Positions 1-8,636 are shown, numbered from the stretch's first letter. The stretch is DNA of 64,000 bases from CAVQRC01 sp963715045 (GCA_963715045.1 CAVQRC010000025.1:1-64000); one strand, 5' to 3'. Made by a program: numbers and translations. Notes: generated from the sequence alone by a model not told the origin.

Positions 1-1110
1 GTCAAACCGGGTGCCCAGGGACACCAGCCGGTCATCCAGCGCGCCCGAGACCACAACGATCTTGAACGTCGAACCCGGTTCCATCACATCCGTGAGCATC
101 CGGTTGCGACGATGCTCGGCGGGGGCGAGACCCGGGTTGGCGGGGTCAAAGTTGGGCAGGGTGGCCATGGCCAGGATCTCTCCCGTTGCCGGCCGGACGA
201 TGACTCCGCACGCGCTGAGCGGTGTGTGCTGGGCAACGCCCACCTCCAGCTCCGCCTCGAGGATCATTTGGAGCACGGAGTCGAGGGTGAGAACCGCATT
301 CAACCCATCACGGGCCTGACTCGCGTTGTTCGGTGACCAGTTCCTTGCCCCGGACCCTCTCGGTGGTGCGCCAGCCGGGCAGGCCTTTCAACTGGCGGTC
401 CAAGGTGAGTTCCATTCCCTCCTTGCCCGCGATCTGGGTGATGCAGTGCCCGTTGACCTTTTGATCATCCCGGCCCACGAAGCCCAAAACGTGCGCGCTG
501 CCAAACGCTCGTTGGGATACACGCGCAACTGATCCTCCACAGGGTCGGCAAACACCGCCCGACGACGCAGATCCCGGAGGAATCGCTGGTCGGCTTCAAG
601 CGGGCCTCGTCCACGCCAAAGTCCAATCCGGCCATGACCGCCTTCACCTGCGCCCATTGCTCCATGGTCACCTTGCGCCTGAGGACCACGTAACGGTTGG
701 TGATGGTTCGACCGTCCTCAGTCTGACGCGTGCGCAGCTGCAGCCGGTCCGCCACCGAGTCCACGTCCAAACCCAGCACCGGGGCCACAGCCCGCGCCAC
801 GACGGTCTCATGAGTGCCGATCAGCACCGGGTCGGCACAAACGGTCTTCACCGTGAGGCATGTGGCCAAGGGGCTGCCGTTGCGGTCTAGAATGTCGCCG
901 CGCCTCGGCTCATGCACGATCTGCTGGCGGGTGTTGCGACTCGCACGCTGGCTCAGCTCCTCATGGCGCAGCACCTGGAGATCCACCAGCCGGACCACCA
1001 GCCCCGCAAAGCCCAGTAGCAGGGCAATGGTCAGCACAATCAACCGCCGGTTTTGAAGCCTCTAACAGACGCTCAAAGCAGCCGTCCGCCCGCGACTGCC
1101 GGTTCCTCAT
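1..1110 (-). CDS. ftsI: FtsI/PBP2-type transpeptidase, N-terminal part, frameshifted and cut by the window edge
   Basis: This is the start of a division-type penicillin-binding protein, a periplasmic D,D-transpeptidase for septal peptidoglycan. A hydrophobic anchor (IVLTIALLLGFAGLVVRL) is followed by the class B dimerisation region with the RRGDILDRNG motif. Pieces in other frames give ADPVEDQLRVYPNERLAA, then TLDRQL, and near the edge the segment GVIVRPATGEILAMA leading to the catalytic domain, which begins with GSTFKI. That SxxK serine motif is present at about 45-60. At least three frame changes are needed (near 600, 496 and 335), and probably one more in an A run near 1062, which would restore an ATG start at 1110. 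It follows rsmH and ftsL in division-cluster order. The identity is secure; whether the gene is broken or only badly sequenced cannot be told here. Confidence 0.75.
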
Positions 1111-1145
1111 CCGACAGCATCGCAGGCGGCGGCAAAATCACAGGG

Positions 1146-1539
1146 TCAACGCGACCAGAGATGCGCCTCCCGGCTCGCCGCGTACTGCGCCGGATTCTCC
1201 GCATCCGAAGGCGATGTCGGCGCAAGGCCGGGTTCCGGCAACCGGATCACCTGGGACGGGCAGCGCGCACCAGGCCCAGACGGGACCGTGCTCGGCCAGC
1301 CGCTCAAGGTTGGCCGGCGAACGGAGCGTCAACAGCTGGCGCTGCAGCTTCTCGTTGCGCTGCCGCAACACCTTTAGCGCCTGCTCCTCCTGCGCGATAC
1401 GATCTCCCAGTTGGCGGATCTGATCCTTCTGCCAGACGTATCCCACCGCGGAGCCCCCGATCAACAGGCACAGGACCACCGCCTTCAACGCGGGGCCGAA
1501 TCGGATTGCGGCGGATTGATGTCTTCGGTTTCTCGCCAT
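1146..1539 (-). CDS. ftsL: FtsL-like septal membrane protein, one frameshift
   Basis: A short bitopic protein: a basic start (MARNRRHQ), one membrane segment (VVLCLLIGGSAVGYVW), then a coiled-coil stretch with QLGDRIAQEEQALKVLRQRN and LQRQLLTLRSP. This is the plan of FtsL, which joins FtsB and FtsQ at the septum. The ATG overlaps the rsmH stop as TAATG, so the two are translationally coupled. After about residue 90 the frame must change near 1250 to reach a better C-terminus (VIRLPEPGLAP ... REAHLWSR) ending at 1146. Sequence conservation of FtsL is weak; the call rests on topology and position between rsmH and ftsI. Confidence 0.65.
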
Positions 1540-1690
1540 TACAGTTTCTCCATGACCCGCAACCGGGGCGCTCCGGCTGCGCGGGTTTGCTTCCAATTCT
1601 TTCTCCCCGGCTCAACGGGCTTTCGCGTCACCAGCGTCACCACCGGGGCCCTCGGCCTGCGCAGCGCGGGCACGTCCACCGCCCCCTCCA
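1539..1690 (-). CDS. rsmH: RsmH (MraW) 16S rRNA methyltransferase, C-terminal fragment
   Basis: Only the last 45-50 residues of RsmH are present, the enzyme that N4-methylates C1402 of 16S rRNA. Across two small indels the reading is VTLVTRKPVEP, then ELEANPRSRSA, then LRVMEKL and stop, which matches the family's conserved end (KPV, NPRxRSAxLR). The rest of the gene is absent: at about 1690 the sequence changes to an unrelated ABC permease read on the other strand. The stop overlaps the ftsL start. I infer that this is where two pieces of DNA are joined, either in the assembly or by a real rearrangement. Confidence 0.65.
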
Positions 1691-2037
1691 CACCATCCCA
1701 CCCGCCCTCGAAGAGGCCGCCCGCATCGACGGCTGCACGCTGTGGCAGGCCTTCCTTCGGGTGATCCTGCCGCTCGCCGTCCCGGGACTGGTGATTACCG
1801 CCCTGTTCAGTTTCATGACGGCCTGGAGCGAATATATCGTCGCCGCCCAGATCATGCAGGACGAGACGATGTTTACGCTGCCGCTGGGGCTCAAGAGCTT
1901 TCAGGCGAGTATGTCGACCCAGTGGGGGCTCTACGCCGCCGGGAGCGATTCTCGTCAGTATCCCGGTCGTCATCGTGTTCCTCATGCTCAGCAGATACCT
2001 TGTATCTGGCTTGACGCTCGGTTCAGTCAAGGAATAA
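1690..2037 (+). CDS. Sugar ABC transporter permease (MalG type), C-terminal fragment, frameshifted
   Basis: The final third of an inner-membrane permease of the MalG/CUT1 class. The EAA loop is clear: IPPALEEAARIDGCTLWQ, followed by RVILPLAVPGLVITALFSF. After GLYAAG one extra G in the GGG near 1943 shifts the frame; removing it gives ILVSIPVVIVFLMLSRYLV, then LTLGSVKE and a TAA at 2035-2037. The N-terminal half is missing because the sequence becomes rsmH upstream of about 1690. It precedes the MsmX-like ATPase by 100 bp on the same strand, so the two were probably one carbohydrate-uptake operon. The substrate cannot be told. Confidence 0.8.
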
Positions 2038-2039
2038 GT

Positions 2040-2118
2040 GCCGATCCCAGAATAGGATTCAGCTACCGAATTCCCCGGCCGCGGGACACGTTCACTGCGG
2101 TTTGGGAGAGGTTCTAAG
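2040..2118 (+). repeat. Post-stop repeat, copy 1 (pair with 3198-3273)
   Basis: A stretch of about 77 bp begins three bases after the permease stop and reads GCCGATCCCA ... TTCAGC.ACCGAA.TCCCCGGCC ... TTCTAAG. An imperfect copy lies at 3198-3273, again right after a stop codon on the same strand. It sits between the permease and the ATPase gene. Function is unknown; a 3'-end processing or termination role is only a guess. Confidence 0.7.
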
Positions 2119-2138
2119 TCGCGTTTCGCGAAATCGCC

Positions 2139-3195
2139 ATGGCCAGCATTCGATTCCAGAACATCCGCAAGTCGTTCGACGGTCGCAATGACGTCGTCCA
2201 CGATCTGAATCTCACGATCGACGACGGTGAGTTGACTGTCCTCGTGGGACCCTCGGGATGCGGCAAGTCGACTACCCTGCGAATGCTGGCCGGACTCGAA
2301 GAGGTCACCTCGGGCGAGATCTATATCGGCGACCGGCTTGTCAACGCCGTACCGCCGGGCGACCGCGACATTGCCATGGTGTTCCAGAACTACGCCCTCT
2401 ATCCGCATATGACCGTCTGCCAGAATCTGGCGTTCGGCCTCAAAATGCGGCGGATGCCCAAGACCGAGATCGCCAGCCGTGTCGGCCGAGGCAGCCGAGG
2501 TGCTCGAGTCGAGTGCGCTGCTCAATCGCCGCCCCCGACAGCTTTCCGGCGGCCAGCGACAACGCGTCGCACTTGGCCGGGCGATCGTCCGGGATCCGCA
2601 GGTCTTTCTCTTCGACGAACCGCTGTCGAATCTCGACGCCAAGCTCCGCGTTCAAATGCGGACCGAGATCGCGGCCCTGCATCATCGGCTGGAAACGACG
2701 ATGGTGTATGTCACGCACGACCAGGTCGAAGCGATGACACTCGGCGAGCGAATCGTGGTCATGAAAGATGGCATCGTCCAGCAGGTCGACGCACCGCTCG
2801 AACTTTACGACCGCCCTGCCAATCTGTTCGTCGCCGGCTTCATCGGCAGCCCGGCCATGAACTTGATTCCCGGCCGCGTGCGGTCCGGCCGCTTTATTCA
2901 CAACGCCGGCGAGTTGCCTGTCGGCGACCAACTGCCCGACGTCGAAGCCGTGCTCGGCGTCCGCCCCGAAGACCTCAGCATCGCCGGCGAAGGAATGCCG
3001 TTGGCCCGCGTGAAGTTGGAAGTCGTGGAGCACCTGGGACACGAGTCGATGGTCTACTTCACGCTCGCCGGCGCGCGACAGGTGGCCCGGCTCGAAGCGT
3101 CGACGGCATTTCGGATCGGCGACGATCTCGACCTCGCGATCAAGCCCGACCAGTGGCACTTTTTCGCCAACAACGAAACCGGCCGCAGACTCTGA
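2139..3195 (+). CDS. Carbohydrate ABC transporter ATP-binding protein (MsmX/UgpC type), one frameshift
   Basis: The cytoplasmic ATPase that drives binding-protein-dependent sugar import. Visible motifs are Walker A GPSGCGKST, the Q-loop FQNYALYPHMTV, signature LSGGQRQR, Walker B VFLFDEPLSNLDAKLR and the H-loop YVTHDQVEAMTLGERI. A C-terminal TOBE/MalK-like regulatory region follows (VLGVRPEDLSIAGEG). About 352 residues is normal for the family. One extra G at about 2486 (GTCGGCC for GTCGCC) breaks the frame between EIASRV and AAEVLE; both sides align to the family, so a sequencing insertion is likely. These ATPases often serve several permeases, so the substrate is open. Confidence 0.9.
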
Positions 3196-3197
3196 GA

Positions 3198-3273
3198 GCC
3201 GATCCCAAAACTGATTTCAGCAACCGAAATCCCCGGCCGGCGCGTTCACTCAGGTTCTTGGATAGGTTCTAAG
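3198..3273 (+). repeat. Post-stop repeat, copy 2
   Basis: Second copy of the element at 2040-2118, starting two bases after the ATPase stop: GCCGATCCCA, TTTCAGCAACCGAA, ATCCCCGGCC, GGTTCTAAGG. It differs from copy 1 by about a dozen changes and a few indels, and leads directly into the inverted-repeat element at 3271. Confidence 0.7.
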
Positions 3274-3374
3274 GACTAACGACTAACTAATTCACAATGA
3301 CCAATGCCTAATCCACGACCTTGCTTCGTCATTGGGAATTGGGAATTCCCTAGTCATTAGTGCTTAGTCATTTG
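3271..3374. repeat. TGACTAA-type interrupted inverted repeat, member 1
   Basis: The left arm carries GGACTAACGACTAACTAATTC and the right arm CCCTAGTCATTAGTGCTTAGTC, so the element is an imperfect inverted repeat of the TGACTAA/TTAGTCA heptamer. It lies between two convergent genes (stops at 3195 and 3378). Other members are at 8031, 14691, 28754 and 47881. It could fold in RNA from either strand and act as a two-way terminator; that is inference. Confidence 0.7.
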
Positions 3375-3377
3375 CCA

Positions 3378-4346
3378 TTATCGTCCTGGCCGGGCGGTCC
3401 GATCATTGCCGTTGCGATGGAACAATTGAGCGTCGTCAATGACCCATTGCGTGCTCCAGGTGCGACCATCATCCCGATTAGCGACATTGAAGAAGTAGGT
3501 GTGGAACGTGCGACAGCGGAATCCGTAAGGGTACTGAGAAGACACATGGTCGGCGGTGGTAAGATCGTCGACCCCTTCGCTGGCGTAATAGTGGACACGT
3601 CCGTCGGGCGTAAACGACATCCCCAGCGTCCACCAGCCGGGGCTCTCAATCTTCGGCCCCTGGAAGTCCTGACCGCGATTCCCTGCTCGGACTACGATCA
3701 CTCCGGACGTCCGGTCGGCCTGCGTCCCGTTGCCACGGCGTAGCTGCAAGAACATACCCGGCCAGTACGAATCGAGCTGCCCGCCACCTTTGACGCCTTT
3801 GACATCGGCCCGAAACCCGAACGAGCTGCCAACACGTTGTTCCCAGGCCTCGAATGGTGGCACGTAAACGCGGACCACGCAGTTCGGGCTCCAGGAAACG
3901 GGAATCGCCCGTCCCAGCGTGCGACTGGCGTTGATCAGTAGATCGTCTTGCTGATTGCGGCCACTCGGACGGCCCGGCACGCCCGATGCCTTCGTTGCCA
4001 GCAGCAACGCCCCGCCGCTGCCTGGAATTCCAGCCTCGGGCGTGGCCACTCGGCGGATCAGGTCGGGCTGACCGCGTTTCGCACTCTCCGCCCAGACCCC
4101 ATTTCTTGAAATCCCTCCCGGCAGTCGGACGTTGTGATCCTGCTCGTAGCTGCTCTTGGGAGCGTTGAGGCGATATTCCCACTCCACGTCCTCAAAGTCA
4201 TCCGATCCTCCGGGGATCAGCGTTCCCGTCCCCGGCACCAGTTGCCCCCAGGCGGACCCAGGTCCCGCTCCCAGAAACACAAACAGGCCCGTGCACAGGA
4301 GCGAACCCAGACCTAGACGAAACAACTGAGTGAACCGGCCATCCAT
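3378..4346 (-). CDS. Secreted protein of unknown function
   Basis: About 322 residues. It starts with a signal peptide: a charged start MDGRFTQLFR, hydrophobic LLCTGLFVFLGAG, and probable cleavage after SAWG. The mature part is rich in Trp, Gly and Asp with no repeats. Segments such as DDFEDVEWEYRLNAPKSSYE, then WSPNCVVRVYVPPFEAWEQR, then GWWTLGMSFTPDGRVHYYAS suggest a beta-sandwich like the laminin-G or concanavalin-like folds of planctomycete surface proteins, but I see no diagnostic catalytic motif. It converges on the ABC ATPase gene across an inverted repeat and appears to be transcribed alone. The function is not recognised; secretion is likely. Confidence 0.65.
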   Translation of the reverse strand: MDGRFTQLFRLGLGSLLCTGLFVFLGAGPGSAWGQLVPGTGTLIPGGSDDFEDVEWEYRLNAPKSSYEQDHNVRLPGGISRNGVWAESAKRGQPDLIRRVATPEAGIPGSGGALLLATKASGVPGRPSGRNQQDDLLINASRTLGRAIPVSWSPNCVVRVYVPPFEAWEQRVGSSFGFRADVKGVKGGGQLDSYWPGMFLQLRRGNGTQADRTSGVIVVRAGNRGQDFQGPKIESPGWWTLGMSFTPDGRVHYYASEGVDDLTTADHVSSQYPYGFRCRTFHTYFFNVANRDDGRTWSTQWVIDDAQLFHRNGNDRTARPGR

Positions 4347-4962
4347 GGTGTAACGGTCTCCCGAGGATCGACGCCAGGAGACCCTTGCCCCCTGAGGCCG
4401 CTGTAAATCTTGCCCACACCACCAAACCCATCAGCTCATCCCAGAGCGCCAGAGTCTGGAGGTAAACGCATAAGCGTCAACCTCGGCGATATCGACATTC
4501 TCAGCCCCGTTCATCAGCGCTCCCACCAACCGCCCGAATTCTCGACTTGGACCACTCACTGAGTCCTCCACGCCCCTCCCACGCACGTTGCCTTTACCAC
4601 CTGAAAAGCTATCTTGCCATCGCGGGGATAGGCTGGAGGCTGGAGACTGGAGACTGAGAGACGGAGGGGGCGTAGAAAACGAACCGGAAAAGACCTGATG
4701 GATGTTTGACGGGCAGTGGAGAAAGCCACAGAGATCTCAGAGGACACGAGATGTCCCGCAGGGAGCATTCCCCGAATTCCGGATCCGGTTCACCAGTTCG
4801 TAAAGGTTCGTATCGTTCCAGCCTTTAGCCTCCAGCCTCCAGCCTCCAGCCTTTGCCTCAGCCTCTTGCCTCTTGCTAACCGACTGCCGAAGCCTCTGGG
4901 TTAAATGACCCCTGGGGTCATTTTGGGGGACTAGGCAACTTCGTGGCTTACCTGAGCTCAGA
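4347..4962. other. Intergenic region with an interrupted inverted repeat
   Basis: No credible gene in 616 bases. A GGCTGGAGGCTGGAG tract at about 4631-4655 is mirrored by CTCCAGCCTCCAGCC tracts at about 4818-4851, so the region can fold back on itself. A perfect hairpin lies at 4903-4923. Nothing else is supported. Confidence 0.5.
4903..4923. terminator. Perfect hairpin, terminator-like
   Basis: Two ten-base arms, AAATGACCCC and GGGGTCATTT, are separated by a single T and followed by TGGGGGA. A nearly identical hairpin lies at 47955-47973 with the same trailing bases. It sits just beyond the stop of the minus-strand gene at 4963. A short T run follows on one strand, so it may terminate transcription; it could equally be a dispersed palindromic repeat. 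Confidence 0.45.
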
Positions 4963-5457
4963 TTACCGCGTTCTTGCGAGTCGGTACCTGCCAGGCAGGG
5001 CGGCGGCAAATGCGCCGAGCGCGCAGGTCAAAAGACAGAGAGGGCCTAAGATCAGACCCGAGATGAACCCGGTCGCACCACCGGCAATCGTCATCAGTCG
5101 TAGGGAGCGACGGCCCCGCACCCTGAAGACCCAATTCAGCAGCCCGACCAACGGGATGACAACCACTCCCACATACGCGGCCAGATAAAAGCCGATCGCC
5201 AGACCTCCTCCAAACGCCCGCAGGCCGCCCCCTTGAAGCAGGAAGAAGAGACCTCCGAACAGACTACCCATGAGAGACGTGCATAACCAAGCGAATAGCC
5301 ACAGGTACCAGGGAAGCCGCACGTTTTTGGTCGAGTCGTGATCGCTCATCGCGTCGCTTGGCTCCGCATCCCGTTGACGGTGAAAGTCCAGAAGTCGATC
5401 CCTCTGACGCTGGAGTTTAGCTTGTAGCGATGGGCAACTTGGCGCGTTACCGACCAT
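4963..5457 (-). CDS. Small polytopic membrane protein, unknown function
   Basis: About 164 residues, or 128 if the in-frame ATG at 5349 is used. Membrane segments are WYLWLFAWLCTSLMGSLFGG, then GGLAIGFYLAAYVGVVVIP (continuing into LVGLLNWVF), then IAGGATGFISGLILGPLCLL, with a basic tail. The residues before MSDHDSTKN are charged and not obviously needed. The ATG at 5457 overlaps the stop of the upstream gene by 11 bases, which suggests co-transcription and coupling with that membrane protein. No family motif is recognised. Confidence 0.5.
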   Translation of the reverse strand: MVGNAPSCPSLQAKLQRQRDRLLDFHRQRDAEPSDAMSDHDSTKNVRLPWYLWLFAWLCTSLMGSLFGGLFFLLQGGGLRAFGGGLAIGFYLAAYVGVVVIPLVGLLNWVFRVRGRRSLRLMTIAGGATGFISGLILGPLCLLTCALGAFAAALPGRYRLARTR

Positions 5458-6352
5458 AGCTCAGGGTGTCTGCGGTCTGCCAAAGACCGGCCCCCCTGGA
5501 CGAAGGTATCGGGGGGGGAGAACCGGAAACGCCCAAGGCGAAAATGACCAGGAGCAACCCGCCCACGATCGTGGTGGCCATGCCGATCGTGGCGCCGCTT
5601 GACCACGAGTTCCAGTACGACTGCTTGACACTCCTGGAAGCCAGCATGACCTCATCAAAGCGGTTGACCGTCATACGCTGGTCACCATAGCTGGAACGCC
5701 CTTGGGGAGCCGGAAATTCGATCGCCAGCGTCGTGTGCAGCTGGAGCGATTTTCCAACGAGCGAATCGTCGGCGGGAATGCGAAACTCCGCGGTCAGAAA
5801 CGGGGACAGCGAATCGAATCCCGCGTCGGTCCAGATCACGCGATTCCAGCTGTCATTCTTGCCTTGGGCAAGAAGCTGTTTGGGACAGCCCAGCTCCGCG
5901 GCGTTGCGGACTCTAACCCTCGGCGTACCTCGCCACATTCCTCCCACCGATTTCAGGTCATCAGCGCTCCAACTCATGGACACCGTGTCCCCAGGAGCCA
6001 CGATCCTCGAATGCACTCTTCCATGAGCGCGTGGCCCTTTGCCCGGATTAACCGGCCAGCCGCCGTCCGGGCGGACCAGCACAGGAAGCAAAAATGCGAC
6101 CGGCGCAGCACAGACCAGGAGCAGTGCCAGCCCATTTCGAGGTTGCAGGCTGTGGTGATGACGGACCGCCAGCAGCACATGAGCTATCGCTGCGAAGCCG
6201 GCAAGGACGGCGGCTGCCATGCCGGCATCGTCGGCCGCCTTGCCCCCAAACGTACCGCAGAGCACAAGAATCCCGCATCCCGTCAGAGCCACGACAGTGA
6301 AAATCAGATGACCCTGCATTGGTGTGAAGAGAGAACGGTCAACGGACCTCAT
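5447..6352 (-). CDS. Membrane protein of unknown function
   Basis: About 301 residues from the ATG at 6352; a GTG at 6409 would add 19. The N-terminal third is hydrophobic, with three likely helices (HLIFTVVALTGCGILVLCG, MAAAVLAGFAAIAHVLLAV, GLALLLVCAAPVAFLLPVL). A soluble domain of about 140 residues with beta-strand character follows (GDTVSMSWSADDLKSVGG, then TAEFRIPADDSLVGKSLQLH), and a last helix ATIVGGLLLVIFALGV near the end. The soluble part probably faces the periplasm. It is followed at once by the small membrane protein at 4963-5457. Not recognised. Confidence 0.5.
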   Translation of the reverse strand: MRSVDRSLFTPMQGHLIFTVVALTGCGILVLCGTFGGKAADDAGMAAAVLAGFAAIAHVLLAVRHHHSLQPRNGLALLLVCAAPVAFLLPVLVRPDGGWPVNPGKGPRAHGRVHSRIVAPGDTVSMSWSADDLKSVGGMWRGTPRVRVRNAAELGCPKQLLAQGKNDSWNRVIWTDAGFDSLSPFLTAEFRIPADDSLVGKSLQLHTTLAIEFPAPQGRSSYGDQRMTVNRFDEVMLASRSVKQSYWNSWSSGATIGMATTIVGGLLLVIFALGVSGSPPPIPSSRGAGLWQTADTLSYGR

Positions 6353-6856
6353 GATTCCAAATCGCCAAGGGCGATCCTCGCGATTCCAACGAGTGTTTAC
6401 CCGCCTCACGACTGAAAGCGGATTTCCGAATGCTCTTGTTAAATGAACCGAAAGAACCGCTGCGCGTCTTCCGCTCCGTTATGCACCGCCGGCGACCCTT
6501 GAGGATCTCAGGCCCAAGCCGGGCGGCGAGAGCAATGGTGGCCATGCTGTGTGTCGGGCAAGGGATGAAAATATTGCAACCCTGAGATCGAAATTGGCGA
6601 TTGTCAAGCAACGGGGCTCAAGTTGGGGTGTCGACAGAGCCGCAACAGCGTTTCAGGCTGCGGAATCCACATGACCGAGTCGAGCACAACGCTTTCGAGA
6701 TCGGCGCGTCAGCAGGATCGCGATCTTGCTGGGACGGATTCGTCGCCAGGTAAACGCGGATTCCGGGTGTCTGCTGCTTGATTCGTCTTGCACTTCGTGG
6801 TGACAATCCACGCTACGGTGTGCATGAATCTTTCAACAGGTGAGAGGGAGTTCTCG
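6353..6856. other. Intergenic region between divergent genes
   Basis: No convincing gene. The space separates the minus-strand membrane pair from the plus-strand DUF1080 gene and should hold both promoters, but no clear -35/-10 pair stands out. A ribosome-binding-like GAGAGGGAG lies about 5 bases before the ATG at 6857. Confidence 0.4.
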
Positions 6857-7501
6857 ATGCGTTTAACTTGCGTGGTTTCGTTGATTTTGGTGTGCGTGAC
6901 TTCTGCCTTGGGCCAGCGTCCGCAATCCTTGACCGCCCAGTGGCAACCCCTGTTCAACGGCACGGACCTGAGCGGCTGGCAGGTAATTGGCAATGAAAAG
7001 TGGGTCGTCGAAGACGGGGCGATTTACGGCGAAGGCGTGACCGACGAATATGGCTACCTGGCGACTGAGAAAGATTACACCAGTTTCAATCTCTCGCTGC
7101 GGTTCAAATGCGAGGCCAGTGGCAACAGCGGCGTCTATCTGCACACCGCCTTCGAACCGGGCACGGCGAAGGTTACGCAGGGTCGGCAGATCGAGATCGA
7201 TCGAGCCGTGGGACACCATACCGGCGGGATTTATGGAGACGGCAAGGGTTGGATCGTGTGGCCTGCGCCAGAACTCGAGGCCGTCATTCGCCCGAACGAT
7301 TGGAACGACATGCTGATCCGCGTCGAAGGCAATCGCTACGTCACGTACCTCAACGGCGTCCAGATGATCGATTTCACATATCCCTCGCCGGGCGCGACGC
7401 GGGGAGTGATCGCGTTGCAGTTGCATTCCGGGGGCCAGGGCCGGATGCGTTTCAAAGACATCTGGATTCGCGACCTGTCGAATTCTGGAGAGTCGCAGTA
7501 G
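6857..7501 (+). CDS. DUF1080 (3-keto-disaccharide hydrolase-like) secreted protein
   Basis: About 214 residues. The start at 6857 is chosen because it gives a proper signal peptide (MRLTCVVSLILVCVTSALGQ) behind a good ribosome site; an upstream in-frame start only adds a poor leader. The single domain is DUF1080/3-keto-disaccharide hydrolase, a LamG-like beta-sandwich: WQPLFNGTDLSGWQVIG at the front, then WVVEDGAIYGEG, NSGVYLHTAF, and near the end RGVIALQLHSGGQGRMRFKD, leading to WIRDL. Members are very numerous in planctomycetes. Some act on 3-keto sugars, many are uncharacterised. No enzymatic partner is adjacent. Confidence 0.9.
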   Translation: MRLTCVVSLILVCVTSALGQRPQSLTAQWQPLFNGTDLSGWQVIGNEKWVVEDGAIYGEGVTDEYGYLATEKDYTSFNLSLRFKCEASGNSGVYLHTAFEPGTAKVTQGRQIEIDRAVGHHTGGIYGDGKGWIVWPAPELEAVIRPNDWNDMLIRVEGNRYVTYLNGVQMIDFTYPSPGATRGVIALQLHSGGQGRMRFKDIWIRDLSNSGESQ

Positions 7502-7544
7502 CGATCTCGTGCGATTCCATCCGCGTGCAGCACCGACGTGATCG

Positions 7545-8027
7545 TCACGGCCGCGATTTTTTCGCGCAACCCGACTGCTGTTCGCAGGCGTCACACGCCG
7601 GGCCCTCGGCCAGCGTGTGGCGGAGACAGACCGCGATTCGATCACTGATCACGGCGGCGATCCGCTCGTCGACGCCGAGCGGGGCGGTTACCAGATAGCG
7701 AACCCCCTGGTGTTTGCGGGCGGCGTCGGCAGCCAGCCGGGGGATGTCTTCATCCCAATGTCGGCCTGGACCGAGGAAATACGGAAATACAACGACGGTG
7801 TCGGCGCCTTGGTCCACGCATCGTGCGAAGGCCACCTCGAGCGACGGTTCCGCGAGTTCCATATGGGCTGGCTCGACGATCGGCAGACCCGTCGCGTCAC
7901 GGAACACGCTTACGACTTTCTCGAGCATGGCGTTGCTCTCCGCACGCCGTGATCCATGGTCAATGAGGATCACGCCGAGCTGCTCGGGCAGGATATCGAG
8001 TTGCTGAATGATCGGGGGGAGGTGCAT
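7545..8027 (-). CDS. CbiX/SirB-like chelatase
   Basis: About 160 residues, the short single-domain class of the CbiX family that inserts metal into sirohydrochlorin or precorrin. The family signature appears as GVILIDHGSRRAESN near the start (catalytic His), then VEPAHMELAEPSLEVAF, and later TVVVFPYFLGPGRHWDEDIP. The C-terminus has three cysteines (CDACEQQSGC), a metal-binding tail as in some cobaltochelatases. No cobalamin or siroheme genes are nearby, so the metal and product are not assigned. The next gene downstream on the plus strand is convergent; upstream lies a TGACTAA repeat. Confidence 0.85.
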   Translation of the reverse strand: MHLPPIIQQLDILPEQLGVILIDHGSRRAESNAMLEKVVSVFRDATGLPIVEPAHMELAEPSLEVAFARCVDQGADTVVVFPYFLGPGRHWDEDIPRLAADAARKHQGVRYLVTAPLGVDERIAAVISDRIAVCLRHTLAEGPACDACEQQSGCAKKSRP

Positions 8028-8030
8028 TGG

Positions 8031-8094
8031 AATGACTAATGACGAATGACGAATGACGAATGACTAACTAATCACGAATGACGAATGACGAATT
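8031..8094. repeat. TGACTAA-type repeat, member 2
   Basis: Tandem AATGACTAATGACG and AATGACGAATGACG units in one orientation, so this member is a direct rather than an inverted array. It spans the gap between the DUF309 gene and the CbiX start, and it supplies the DUF309 stop codon at 8064-8066 and its last residues (HSSFVIS). Confidence 0.65.
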
Positions 8095-8636
8095 TTCCTG
8101 TTGGTGGCGCTATTGCGATGCTGCAGAGGGCGTATTGTGCCAGGTTCGAAGCGTGGTTCGTCAGCTACGGGGAGGGTTTCGAGCATGCGCGATGCATCGG
8201 GCGATTCGAGGCCGGCTTGTTCGTCACCGGCGACTCGAGCGGCGAACTGCTGCAGCGACTCCAGTTGCAGTCCGGCATACGTGGTCACCTCGCAGCCGAG
8301 CCGCTCCCGGGTCAGCCGGAGCAGTTCGCCGGCTCGCACCGCGTGACGCTTCACTCCCCGCGGATTGCCTTCGCGGAGCTTCACGCCCGCCGCAGCGAGC
8401 TTGATCAGCCCTTTGAGAAAGTCGGCGACCGTGCCGCTCCGACCGGCCGCAATCCACAACTGCTCCCAGGCCTCGTGGGCTTCCCAGTAGTACCCCTGGT
8501 TAAACAAATCGATTGCCCAGCAGTAATCGCCTGACGACAGCCACGCGTCGGGATGCAATGGTACGACGTCCTCGGCCAACTGCTCGAATGAATGCCCAGC
8601 CGGATCGGAGATCGGGTGCGGATGCTGGCCCGGCAC
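8064..8636 (-). CDS. DUF309 domain protein
   Basis: About 190 residues from a GTG. The helical DUF309 core is clear: LFNQGYYWEAHEAWEQLW, then FLKGLIKLAAAGVKLREG, with HAVRAGELL after it. The conserved first motif continues upstream of the GTG (LPPYSYVPGQHPHP in frame), so the true start is probably further upstream at a non-ATG codon. The C-terminus runs into a dispersed intergenic repeat, so the last ten residues are likely not functional. Role unknown; some family members sit near metal or pyrimidine enzymes, which is not helpful here. Confidence 0.75.
   Translation of the reverse strand: MPGQHPHPISDPAGHSFEQLAEDVVPLHPDAWLSSGDYCWAIDLFNQGYYWEAHEAWEQLWIAAGRSGTVADFLKGLIKLAAAGVKLREGNPRGVKRHAVRAGELLRLTRERLGCEVTTYAGLQLESLQQFAARVAGDEQAGLESPDASRMLETLPVADEPRFEPGTIRPLQHRNSATNRKIRHSSFVIS

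Noticed and set aside
5702..6415. Plus-strand 237-codon frame
   Set aside because: Opposite a membrane protein gene; no start signal and a composition unlike genuine genes.
6788..6856. Upstream start for the DUF1080 gene
   Set aside because: The extra 23 residues precede a proper signal peptide and ribosome site at 6857.
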